Below, one piece after another: positions 1 to 5,733 of a stretch of 6,771 nt of DNA. The notes under the pieces are model-generated. The model was not told the DNA's origin. It saw only the letters and a list, made by a program, of their open reading frames with translations, and made no database searches. Made by a program: the position numbers and the translations under genes. Origin of the DNA: Myxococcales bacterium (GTDB taxonomy: Bacteria > Myxococcota > Polyangia > Fen-1088); NCBI GenBank assembly GCA_003157315.1, contig PMJE01000253.1, positions 6,387 to 13,157 of the forward strand. Direction: 5' to 3'. Positions within the stretch are counted from its first letter, which is position 1. Each line of letters begins with the position of its first letter.

Positions 1-417
1 GAGCGCCAACGCGTAGTCCGCCATGCCCGAGCCGACCATGCCCAGGGCGGCCTGCATCGCCTCGGTGCCCGCCTTGCACGCGAACTGCCAGTCGGCAGCC
101 AGGGTGTGCGGCACGGCACCGATGGCTTCCGCGACGATCGTGCTGGTCGGTTTGACCGCGTAGGGATGACTCTCGCTGCCCACCCACACCGCACGGATAC
201 GCGATGGATCGATCGCGGCGCGCTTGAGCGCGTTGCGCGCGGCCTCCAGGGACATCGTCGCCACGTCCTCGTCGAGACCGGGCACCGACTTCTCTTTGAC
301 CGGCGGCGTGCATCCCTGCGCGCCTTCCCACATGCGGCTGATTTCAGTTCCGCACAGGCGATAGCGGGGCACGTAGGCGCCATAGCCGACAATGCCGACG
401 TCCCGCTGCGGTTTCAT
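1..417 (-). CDS. mvaS: Hydroxymethylglutaryl-CoA synthase, archaeal type (partial, N-terminal 139 residues)
   Basis: Condenses acetyl-CoA with acetoacetyl-CoA to HMG-CoA, the committed carbon input to the mevalonate isoprenoid pathway; cytosolic thiolase-fold enzyme. The protein begins [20 protein letters not shown], the usual beta-strand opening of archaeal-type HMG-CoA synthases. It carries the conserved segment [19 protein letters not shown] (residues 82-100), with Glu82 at the position of the general acid/base. The FACKAGTE motif (112-119) has Cys114 as the expected acyl-accepting nucleophile. The reading frame is open to base 1, so about the last 60% of the usual ~350 residues lies outside the window. 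The ATG at 417 has no good ribosome site. An in-frame GTG at 441 would add eight residues and lies only 4 nt after the upstream DUF116 stop, with GGGA a few bases before it, so the true start is uncertain. It is cotranscribed with the DUF116 gene. Family call is strong; placement in the archaeal-type branch is by remembered motif similarity. Confidence 0.9.
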   Translation of the reverse strand, partial: MKPQRDVGIVGYGAYVPRYRLCGTEISRMWEGAQGCTPPVKEKSVPGLDEDVATMSLEAARNALKRAAIDPSRIRAVWVGSESHPYAVKPTSTIVAEAIGAVPHTLAADWQFACKAGTEAMQAALGMVGSGMADYALAL

Positions 418-445
418 GATTTCTATATGTGGCGTTTCCACCTTG

Positions 446-1273
446 TCACGTCCCAAGCCCAGACTGTAGCAGGTTGCAGGCGGCCGCGGGACGCACGCAT
501 AGATCGAGCGCCCCTTCCAGTTCCGCCAGATCTATTTGCGTGTCGCGGCAGGGCCCGTTCGGCCGCGTATTCGTGATACCTAGGACCGATAGCTTGTGAC
601 GGACGTCACGGATTCCGCTCAGGAGATCGCGTTCGCAGGCCACACCAATCACCACGCTCGGCCGCTTTTCCCGGATGCGCTGGCGCGCTTGCTCGCCCCC
701 GGCAACGATTGCCACCTCGACGCCGCGCGTGCTCGCCAGGGTTCGCGCCTGGTCGAGCTGCTCCTTGCGCAGGCAACGCGGTAGGAGAATTAGCACCCGC
801 TGCGACGCGATGCCCTGCGGGGCCAGTCGCACGAGAGCATTGTTGGTGCGGATGAAGGCGTGCGCCAAACGATCCTTGTTGATCGACAAGACGCGGCCCA
901 ACCAGAAAACCCGACGCTCGACCATGGCGAGGATCCGACGGGCGAGCGACGATGCGCGCGCACTGCGCGGCCAGCCGGTGAGCAGCATGAGCGCCACCAG
1001 CGCGAGCGCCACGCTGAGTGCCGCAAGTAGGAATCCCAAGACAACGAGCAAGACGGTGGGGGCCGCCACATGCCACTCGGCAAGGCGCGGCGTCACCAGG
1101 TACCACGACGCCAGACTCGCCGCCACCGTGACGACAAGAAAACCCACGATGAGCGCGAAGAAGAGACGCTTGGGCGCCGTCGCGTCGGGTGTGGCGTGGC
1201 CATCCCAATCGCGCCACTCGTCGCCCAGTTTCGGGCTCCGTTCCCCGTCGGGGGAGTTCGCTTCTGCATGCAC
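446..1273 (-). CDS. DUF116 family membrane protein
   Basis: A 275-residue protein of unknown function in the DUF116 family. Residues 1-35 are polar, followed by two membrane spans at about 36-60 and 70-100. A cytoplasmic domain then holds the family signatures: [10 protein letters not shown] (160-169), VAIVAGG (187-193), [15 protein letters not shown] (207-221) and [18 protein letters not shown] (232-249). Cys167, Cys213 and Cys242 sit in these motifs. The cysteine-rich stretch that many DUF116 proteins carry just after the LPxCL motif is missing here; the chain goes straight from CLRKEQLDQ to the AGG motif. The start is a GTG at 1273 with AGGG ten bases upstream; an ATG at 1269 is out of frame. 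It precedes the HMG-CoA synthase by 28 nt (or 4 nt if that gene uses its upstream GTG), so the two are probably one operon. Family assignment is confident; the role is unknown, and any link to isoprenoid synthesis is inferred only from position. Confidence 0.88.
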   Translation of the reverse strand: MHAEANSPDGERSPKLGDEWRDWDGHATPDATAPKRLFFALIVGFLVVTVAASLASWYLVTPRLAEWHVAAPTVLLVVLGFLLAALSVALALVALMLLTGWPRSARASSLARRILAMVERRVFWLGRVLSINKDRLAHAFIRTNNALVRLAPQGIASQRVLILLPRCLRKEQLDQARTLASTRGVEVAIVAGGEQARQRIREKRPSVVIGVACERDLLSGIRDVRHKLSVLGITNTRPNGPCRDTQIDLAELEGALDLCVRPAAACNLLQSGLGT

Positions 1274-1282
1274 GGCGCCGAA

Positions 1283-1310
1283 ACCCTAGCAAGAAACGCA
1301 CCTTGCGCAA
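1283..1310 (-). promoter_or_regulatory. Weak candidate promoter for DUF116-mvaS
   Basis: On the minus strand, TTGCGC (1305-1310) and TAGGGT (1283-1288) are separated by 16 nt. Each matches the sigma-70 consensus at only three of six positions. If it is real, transcription would start within a few bases of the GTG at 1273, making the message nearly leaderless, and the AGGG taken above as a ribosome site would instead be part of the -10 box. The two readings exclude each other. Confidence 0.2.
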
Positions 1311-1446
1311 CTATGCCGCCGGCGTCGCTGTGGCATCCCCAATCGGCGAAATATCAAGGGGGATAGCCGGAAGCGCGCACATCCCCATGGAAGTAGCCGC
1401 CCTTGGCGGTGGGCGCCTCCGCACAGTGGTGCAGAATCGCACGCGC

Positions 1447-1461
1447 GCGGCTACGAGCCGC
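1447..1461. repeat. Short perfect inverted repeat in intergenic region 1274-1490
   Basis: GCGGCT and AGCCGC flank a 3-nt loop, forming a 6-bp GC hairpin 30 nt after the stop of the DUF2231 gene. It could help end transcription of the three-gene redox operon, but no T-run follows on the minus strand, so it is not a classic intrinsic terminator. I see no gene in the remainder of the 217-nt gap. Confidence 0.3.
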
Positions 1462-1490
1462 AAGATCTCCATCCGCGCCTTGGCTCGTGG

Positions 1491-2087
1491 TTACCAGGGC
1501 AGATAGTCAGGGCCGTACACCATGCGGCCGCCGAAGTCAGCCGCCAGCAAGACCAGGCCGGTGGCCGCGAATACCAACGACAGATAGACAACGCGCCACC
1601 ATCCCTGCAGACGGTCCCGTCGCAAGAGGCGCAGGACAAACGCCGTCAAGACCAGACCAGCCATCGCGAAGTTGAGCGTCCGGTGGGTAACCAGCAGGGA
1701 GTGCACGGCCACATCTGACGGCATGTGGGCCGCGCGCAACAGGCCGGTTGCGGCCGTGGGCAGAAGGCTGAGCAACGTCCCGCCCAGAACGAAGATGCCC
1801 GCGCGCTGCCACGCCGCGCGTTTCAAGATGAGGCCGACGAAGTCGACCAGTGCCAGGCCCACCAGCCACGCGATGGGGAAATGCACTAGCGCCGGGTGCA
1901 ACCGGCCCATGAGATCGAAAAGCCCCGACGACTTGCCCTCAACTTCGCCCGGGGTCACGGTCTGCACCTCGCCTATCTGTTCCACCGCGGGCGCCGGGTC
2001 CACCGCCCAGACAGCCGTTGCGAAAGACAACGCGAGCGCCGACGACGCCAGGCCAGCCAAAAGCACAAAGATTGCCAAGCGTCGCAT
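1491..2087 (-). CDS. DUF2231 family multi-pass membrane protein
   Basis: A 198-residue inner-membrane protein matching the DUF2231 family, whose biochemical function is not established. It has an N-terminal hydrophobic signal/anchor (about 4-28, ending AVWAVD). A periplasmic-looking linker (29-58) contains VEQIGEVQ. Four predicted membrane spans follow, at about 68-88, 98-117, 136-155 and 164-184. The family hallmark GRLHPALVHFPIAW (61-74) supplies His64 and His69; His121, His129 and His135 lie near the next spans, and the family C-terminal GGRMVY motif is at 186-191. Membrane-embedded histidines of this kind could bind heme b, but that is inference. The start ATG is 7 nt after the Rieske stop, with only a weak TAGGCAG upstream, so it is probably translated by coupling. 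It is last in the barrel-Rieske-DUF2231 operon and may serve as the membrane partner of the Rieske protein. Confidence 0.85.
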   Translation of the reverse strand: MRRLAIFVLLAGLASSALALSFATAVWAVDPAPAVEQIGEVQTVTPGEVEGKSSGLFDLMGRLHPALVHFPIAWLVGLALVDFVGLILKRAAWQRAGIFVLGGTLLSLLPTAATGLLRAAHMPSDVAVHSLLVTHRTLNFAMAGLVLTAFVLRLLRRDRLQGWWRVVYLSLVFAATGLVLLAADFGGRMVYGPDYLPW

Positions 2088-2094
2088 GGTCTGC

Positions 2095-2505
2095 CTACAG
2101 GGTCACGATGACCTGCTCGCCTGCCAGCTCCGCGAGGTAGCTCGCCAGTGGCCGCGACGCGGGCCCGTGCACCACCTGCCCGTTTAGATCGAACTGCGAA
2201 CCGTGGCAGGGGCACTTGATCTTCTTCTCGCCCGGGTTGTATGCGACCACGCACTCTCGGTGGGTGCAGACGGGGTTTAAGGCGCGCACGCTGGTGGCGC
2301 CATCGCGGACAAGCAGAACCAGCCTGCCCTTGAGCTTGAGCACGACTGAGCCGCCCACGGACTTCAGCACCTCCAGCTTGGCCAATGGGATGGCGACCTT
2401 GCCCCCTTCGGAGCTCGCCGCAATCGTGGGCAGCGCCAGCAGTGTGCCCAGGCTCAGTCCCGAACCCAAAAGGAAATGGCGACGGCCGAATGTCGAATTG
2501 GGCAT
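2095..2505 (-). CDS. Tat-exported Rieske [2Fe-2S] protein
   Basis: A 136-residue electron-transfer protein with a single Rieske domain. The twin-arginine signal TFGRRHFLLG (5-14) is followed by a hydrophobic stretch to about residue 30, so the folded cluster protein is exported by Tat and may stay anchored. Cluster box 1 is CTHREC (80-85) and box 2 is CPCHGSQF (98-105). Cys80, His82, Cys98 and His101 are the expected ligands. Cys85 and Cys100 are the disulfide pair typical of high-potential Rieske proteins of bc1/b6f type; many low-potential dioxygenase ferredoxins lack them. GPASRPL (115-121) matches the Pro-loop. I chose the ATG at 2505 because AAGGAG lies 6 nt upstream and the Tat motif then falls at the right distance. 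A GTG at 2526 overlaps the barrel stop and is less likely. It sits 17 nt after the barrel gene and 7 nt before DUF2231. No cytochrome b/c1 genes are nearby, so this is not a standard bc complex. Confidence 0.93.
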   Translation of the reverse strand: MPNSTFGRRHFLLGSGLSLGTLLALPTIAASSEGGKVAIPLAKLEVLKSVGGSVVLKLKGRLVLLVRDGATSVRALNPVCTHRECVVAYNPGEKKIKCPCHGSQFDLNGQVVHGPASRPLASYLAELAGEQVIVTL

Positions 2506-2511
2506 GGTGAA

Positions 2512-2517
2512 CTCCTT
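2512..2517 (-). promoter_or_regulatory. Ribosome binding site deciding the Rieske start
   Basis: AAGGAG on the minus strand lies 6 nt before the ATG at 2505. It favours this start over the in-frame GTG at 2526, which would overlap the preceding stop codon. Confidence 0.75.
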
Positions 2518-2522
2518 GACGG

Positions 2523-3536
2523 TCACAAATTGAATTCGCGCGTAATAGTGAAGCCCACAATGAGGTCGTGGACGCCGCGGTCGGTGTTGGCCACCAGGCC
2601 ATCGGCGGTGATGTACTGCGAATTGCTCATGATGAGTGCGAAGGTGTGGCGGTTGGAGATGATCTTGAAGGCCGTGGACAAGACTGGGTATTTCGCGTGA
2701 TAGCCAGCCACATTGAAAGAAGCCTCAGCGTCCCAGGCCAGGAAGGTCTGCAACCGCACCTCCAGAGCCACCGGGATGGCCAGCGCGTAGGCCTGACCGC
2801 TGGGGCGTTGCAGATTCTTGTCCAAGCGGTTTTCGTTGGTGGCGTTCGAGTGATAGTACAGTCCACTCGACAGCCAAAGATACTCGCGCAGTGAGCGGCT
2901 GACGATGAGCTGGGCGAAGCCACCGCCCGAGTCCGGCCTTTGCGCTTCTGAATACCAGGTTGCCCCGGCTCGTGCCGCCACGTCGACGAAGTGGCGTTCG
3001 GCGTGCAGCGCCCAGTACTTGACGTCGAATTGGTACGTGTCGTACTGGTCGGGACCGTTGCTCAAGCGCTGCGCGCCCACTTCCAGGTTGTCCAGGATGC
3101 CGTAGCGAAGCGATAGCCCGATCTTGAGGCTGCCCGCATCGAAGCCGACCCAGTCCTGAAAGGAATTGGTCTGGAAGGGCTGCCAGGTGCGGTGATCAAC
3201 CAGAAAATTGAGCGCCCGAGCCCGTGTCGTGCGGGCGTTCATGACGTTGACCGCGCGTTCAATGCGCGGGTAGTTCTCCGGGTCGAGCCAGAGGTTGAAG
3301 ACCTGCGGGTTGTCGATCTGCTCAACGGTCGTCTTGGGCGGCTCTTGCTTGTTAGCCGTCATGGGGGGCTGAGCCCCCTGCGGGTTGTCGATCTGCTCGA
3401 TGCTCGCCTCGGCAGGAGTTGCCGGAGAAGAGACTTCCTGCGCCCGGGCCGCGCCGCACGTAAAGAGCGACAGCCCAGCCGCAACAACACCAACCTGTAG
3501 CGCTGCCACCGGAACGTGTTTGCGTTGAAAACTCAT
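2523..3536 (-). CDS. Outer-membrane beta-barrel protein, DUF5777-like
   Basis: A 337-residue exported protein. A Sec signal peptide (1-32, ending GAARA) is followed by a Pro/Gln-rich linker (33-80) containing the nine-residue element (S/T)(I/V)EQIDNPQ twice, at 45-53 and 70-78. A conserved-looking pre-barrel segment (about 81-125) follows, with NVMNARTTRARALNFLVDHR at 97-116. From about 130 the chain alternates polar and hydrophobic residues in strand-length blocks, for example DAGSLKIGLSLRYGILDNLE and YDTYQFDVKYWAL, and it ends ITREFNL with an aromatic near the C terminus. This pattern resembles DUF5777-type barrels, judged from memory. The frame is open further upstream to 3695, but I chose the ATG at 3536 because GGAGG is 7 nt away and the signal peptide begins there. 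It is first in the operon with the Rieske and DUF2231 genes. It may act as a pore or outer-membrane partner for the redox proteins; the substrate is unknown. Confidence 0.8.
   Translation of the reverse strand: MSFQRKHVPVAALQVGVVAAGLSLFTCGAARAQEVSSPATPAEASIEQIDNPQGAQPPMTANKQEPPKTTVEQIDNPQVFNLWLDPENYPRIERAVNVMNARTTRARALNFLVDHRTWQPFQTNSFQDWVGFDAGSLKIGLSLRYGILDNLEVGAQRLSNGPDQYDTYQFDVKYWALHAERHFVDVAARAGATWYSEAQRPDSGGGFAQLIVSRSLREYLWLSSGLYYHSNATNENRLDKNLQRPSGQAYALAIPVALEVRLQTFLAWDAEASFNVAGYHAKYPVLSTAFKIISNRHTFALIMSNSQYITADGLVANTDRGVHDLIVGFTITREFNL
3302..3323 (-). repeat. Direct repeat copy 2, encoding EQIDNPQ
   Basis: A 22-nt stretch that is identical to 3377-3398. The copies are spaced 75 nt (25 codons) apart and in frame within the barrel gene linker. 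They encode the second and first EQIDNPQ elements respectively. Identity at the DNA level, including third codon positions, suggests a recent local duplication or conversion. Confidence 0.9.
3377..3398 (-). repeat. Direct repeat copy 1, encoding EQIDNPQ
   Basis: Partner of 3302-3323; first in the direction of translation (protein residues 47-53). Bases flanking the identical core encode Ile before it and Gly after it, versus Val and Val in the other copy, so similarity ends sharply at the element. Confidence 0.9.
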
Positions 3537-3543
3537 CGTAGAT

Positions 3544-3548
3544 CCTCC
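3544..3548 (-). promoter_or_regulatory. Ribosome binding site deciding the barrel start
   Basis: GGAGG within AGGGAGGATC on the minus strand, 7 nt before the ATG at 3536. It supports starting at the signal peptide rather than at the upstream in-frame ATG at 3695. Confidence 0.8.
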
Positions 3549-3758
3549 CTGCCGTCGACAGTCAGGCTGCGTCACCAAGAATATTTGCGCAGTTTGATGC
3601 CGCAGCCATGTCGCGCGTGCCGCGACCACCCAGATGTATTGGAGGAACTCTTGCAAGAAGCGAGCATCTAACAAGACAGCAAAGAGATGGCTCACCTAGA
3701 CGGTTTGTCTTCTAGCTGAGCGGCGTGCGGATGCGCGCAAGTCCTGGTGGGGTCGTCC

Positions 3759-3765
3759 AAGGAGG
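3759..3765 (+). promoter_or_regulatory. Strong ribosome binding site before the GTG start of the GT21 gene
   Basis: AAGGAGG, part of a GGA triplet run, lies 6 nt before the GTG at 3772. It identifies this GTG as the start despite the absence of an ATG in frame nearby. Confidence 0.85.
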
Positions 3766-3771
3766 AGGAGC

Positions 3772-5004
3772 GTGGAATATCTAGCTATTGCGTTGGGCTC
3801 GTTGCTTCTGTTTGCAACGATCTGGGATCACTTTCGGCTGCGTCGCTCCCTGTTCGAGCAACGAGCCGCTGCCCGCTGGTTGGCGCGTGTTCGCGGGTGG
3901 AGCTTTGCTGGCAAGCCCTTGCCTTCCATAACTGTGGTACGTCCCGTGCGAGGACTCGACGTGGATGCGGCCAAGAATCTGGCCGCGGCGCTGGACAACG
4001 ACTACCCGGGCGAGGTCGAGACCATCTTCGTTTTCGACGACGACCTCGATCCCGCTTTTGCGACGGTTCGCCAGGCGATAGCCGACCACGTGGCCGCCGG
4101 CGGGCGTGGCACGGCCATGCTCATGGTGGCAGGAGCGCCGCCCGCGACCATGACGGGAAAACTACACGCGATGATCGCCGGGCTGGAACGAGCCACCGGT
4201 GAGTTGGTGGCCTTCGGAGACTCGGATACCCGCCCGCATCCCTATTCGCTGCGACTGGCAGTCGAAAAGCTGCTCACCACCGACCGAGCCGGCTCGGTGT
4301 TCGTACCGGTGGTAGCCGCAGAAGCCTCGCAAACCGCGGGCGACGTTGGGGCCACTCTCATGCTCAACGGACTCTATGGACCAGCGGTAGCCGACACCGT
4401 CCGCAGGACTGGGGACATGCCTTTCATCATGGGACAGCTTATGGTCTTTCGGCGCGAGACGCTCAAGAGCCTGCATGACCTACGCAGCGTGCGCGGCGAA
4501 TTGGTTGACGACATGCGAATCGGGATGGATGTGGTGGCAGCTGGGCTGCGCAACGTCGTCTCGCAGGACACGCTCCCTGTGGTGATTCGTGGACTCGGAC
4601 TGCTGGAATTCGCCCGCATGTTCCGCCGGTGGCTGATCTTTTCACGCTCAGGCTTGCCTGCCTGGTCGTTCAAGCTTCCGCTGTGGCTACGTGGTGCCGA
4701 GTTCTGGCTGGGATTCCTTATGGCCTTACTCGCTTTGCTCAATCGCCAATACCTCATTGCGATCCCCGCCGCAGCCACAGTGGTCGCGGTGAGTGTGAGT
4801 ATGGTGCGTCTGCACCGCGCTTTGGGTGGCGCGGCCATCGGCTGGCGCCATGCCTGGGTGCCCGCCGCGATCTTGTTGCTGAGTCCGCTGGTTCTGGCAA
4901 GCGCGATTGTCAAGCCGGAAGTGGCGTGGCGAGGACGCACCTACCAGCTCGATGCGAGTTCCAAGTTACACCGCAGGGAACCCGCGCACGCGCACCGGAC
5001 ATGA
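3772..5004 (+). CDS. GT21 family glycosyltransferase (ceramide glucosyltransferase/HpnI-like)
   Basis: A 410-residue membrane glycosyltransferase of the GT2/GT21 fold. It probably transfers a sugar from a nucleotide-sugar donor to a lipid such as ceramide or a hopanoid at the inner membrane. An N-terminal span (about 3-19) precedes the catalytic domain. That domain contains PSITVVRPVRGLD (51-63), FVFDDDLDP (86-94), MTGKLHAM (127-134), the donor/metal motif GDSD (149-152), and GELVDDMRIG (242-251) with the likely catalytic Asp247. RRW at 285-287 marks the position of the family (Q/R)xxRW motif, here MFRRW, with Met at the usual Gln/Arg position. Three C-terminal hydrophobic segments lie at about 309-325, 327-345 and 361-380, and the tail WRGRTYQL (386-393) matches GT21 enzymes. 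The GTG start has AAGGAGG 6 nt upstream. The gene is followed after 24 nt by a lipoprotein gene. Ceramide versus hopanoid or other acceptor cannot be told from sequence alone. Confidence 0.85.
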   Translation: MEYLAIALGSLLLFATIWDHFRLRRSLFEQRAAARWLARVRGWSFAGKPLPSITVVRPVRGLDVDAAKNLAAALDNDYPGEVETIFVFDDDLDPAFATVRQAIADHVAAGGRGTAMLMVAGAPPATMTGKLHAMIAGLERATGELVAFGDSDTRPHPYSLRLAVEKLLTTDRAGSVFVPVVAAEASQTAGDVGATLMLNGLYGPAVADTVRRTGDMPFIMGQLMVFRRETLKSLHDLRSVRGELVDDMRIGMDVVAAGLRNVVSQDTLPVVIRGLGLLEFARMFRRWLIFSRSGLPAWSFKLPLWLRGAEFWLGFLMALLALLNRQYLIAIPAAATVVAVSVSMVRLHRALGGAAIGWRHAWVPAAILLLSPLVLASAIVKPEVAWRGRTYQLDASSKLHRREPAHAHRT

Positions 5005-5028
5005 CTGCGGATCGAAAGAGGGAAAGTC

Positions 5029-5712
5029 ATGAAGAATGAAAGGGCGTTTTCGAATCGGAAGAGGTGGCTGTGGGGTACGCTGGCTGGGCTGAGTGCGCTT
5101 GCGTTCTCTGCCTGTGCCCACAGTGATCAACGACCACCTGTGGCTGGGGGGTGGGCACCCCATGGATTTGGCCAGGCCCTGGTGGGCGAAAATGCAGGAG
5201 TGCGTCTGCGGGCGAGGCTGCACGCTTGGAACGGGGATCCACCGACGCTGTCGCGATACGTATTGCCCGTCTGGATACAAATTGAGAACCACAGCGGCAG
5301 GGCGCTGTGGCTGCGCTACGACGCCTTTCGCGTGGAGGATCCAAATGACAGCCAGGCAACGCTGAGCGCGCTCTCACCCTTTGCAGTGAAAGGCAAGGCC
5401 ATCATCCCGGTCTCGGCCGTGCCTCCCGAGTTTGGTGTTGAGGATACATGGATGGGGACATGGCTCGAGCCAGGTGTCGACGACTCTCTGGCCAACATGC
5501 ACTGGCAGGAAAGCCTTCCCACCAGAGAGATGCTCCGCCGGGCGATCCGGGAGGGTGTCGTTGCTGACGGAAGGAAGGTGGCGGGCTTCGTCTATCTTCC
5601 GAGGACAAACCAAGATCCCGCGGCTCTCACCCTCAGTGCCGATTTAGTCGACGCGCTGACCAAGCAGTCCTTCGGCCGAATCGAAATCCCGCTAGCGATT
5701 GTCTTGGACTAG
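5029..5712 (+). CDS. Lipoprotein of unknown function
   Basis: A 227-residue predicted lipoprotein. A basic N terminus (KNERAFSNRKR) and hydrophobic core lead to LAFSAC, with Cys29 as the lipidation site. Phe at -3 is less usual than Leu, and Ala at +2 suggests outer-membrane sorting. Residues 56-104 form a likely beta-sandwich, including RYVLPVWIQIENHSGRALWL (76-95), where 'IENHSG' resembles immunoglobulin-like domains that discuss the 'ionic/structural environment' of exported proteins only loosely; I cannot name a family. A helical part (about 150-177) and a strand-rich C terminus with FGRIEIPLAIVLD follow. The ATG has GAGGG 6 nt upstream. It lies 24 nt behind the GT21 gene, so the two are probably cotranscribed, and the product may take part in envelope glycolipid handling; that is inference from position alone. 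Confidence 0.8.
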   Translation: MKNERAFSNRKRWLWGTLAGLSALAFSACAHSDQRPPVAGGWAPHGFGQALVGENAGVRLRARLHAWNGDPPTLSRYVLPVWIQIENHSGRALWLRYDAFRVEDPNDSQATLSALSPFAVKGKAIIPVSAVPPEFGVEDTWMGTWLEPGVDDSLANMHWQESLPTREMLRRAIREGVVADGRKVAGFVYLPRTNQDPAALTLSADLVDALTKQSFGRIEIPLAIVLD

Positions 5713-5733
5713 CCCGGTCTGTGTCAGTTGACA
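5713..5733. terminator. Convergent gene junction, no clear terminator
   Basis: Only 11 nt separate the stop codons of the convergent genes ending at 5712 and 5724. TGTCA and TGACA (5722-5733) form a short inverted repeat with a 2-nt centre overlapping the minus-strand stop. This is too weak to call an intrinsic terminator, so the two messages may overlap at their 3' ends. Confidence 0.2.

Larger units (their letters stand above)
3537..3771. promoter_or_regulatory. Divergent intergenic region (promoters expected)
   Basis: This 235-nt region separates the divergent barrel operon and GT21 gene and should hold promoters for both. I could not find convincing -35/-10 or sigma-54 boxes on either strand. 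Two symmetric elements are visible. One is a perfect 10-bp palindrome TCTTGCAAGA at 3649-3658. The other is CTAGA/TCTAG (3696-3700 and 3711-3715) around a 10-nt spacer. Either could be a regulator site or chance. The right end holds the strong AAGGAGG (3759-3765) of the glycosyltransferase. Confidence 0.45.

Noticed and set aside
675..1289. Plus-strand 204-residue open frame
   Set aside because: Antisense to the DUF116 gene, Arg/Ser/Thr-rich composition, no motif and no ribosome site.
606..1310. Minus-strand 234-residue Arg-rich open frame
   Set aside because: It overlaps the DUF116 gene in another frame, is rich in Arg/Gly/Ala as expected of a high-GC shadow, and shows no family motif.
1672..2187. 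Plus-strand 171-residue open frame
   Set aside because: Antisense to the DUF2231 and Rieske genes, which have clear family motifs; its composition is that of a shadow.
1973..2602. Minus-strand 209-residue open frame
   Set aside because: It runs out of frame through the Rieske gene and both neighbours; no motif, and it would overlap three well-supported genes.
3537..3695. 53-residue N-terminal extension of the barrel protein from the ATG at 3695
   Set aside because: It would bury the signal peptide inside the protein; the GGAGG-led ATG at 3536 is a much better start.
3747..4202. Plus-strand 151-residue open frame overlapping the start of the GT21 gene
   Set aside because: Out of frame with the glycosyltransferase, Arg/Gly-rich, and lacking its own ribosome site; the GTG at 3772 has the AAGGAGG.
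4374..4940. Minus-strand 188-residue open frame
   Set aside because: Antisense to the glycosyltransferase catalytic and membrane region; no motif of its own.
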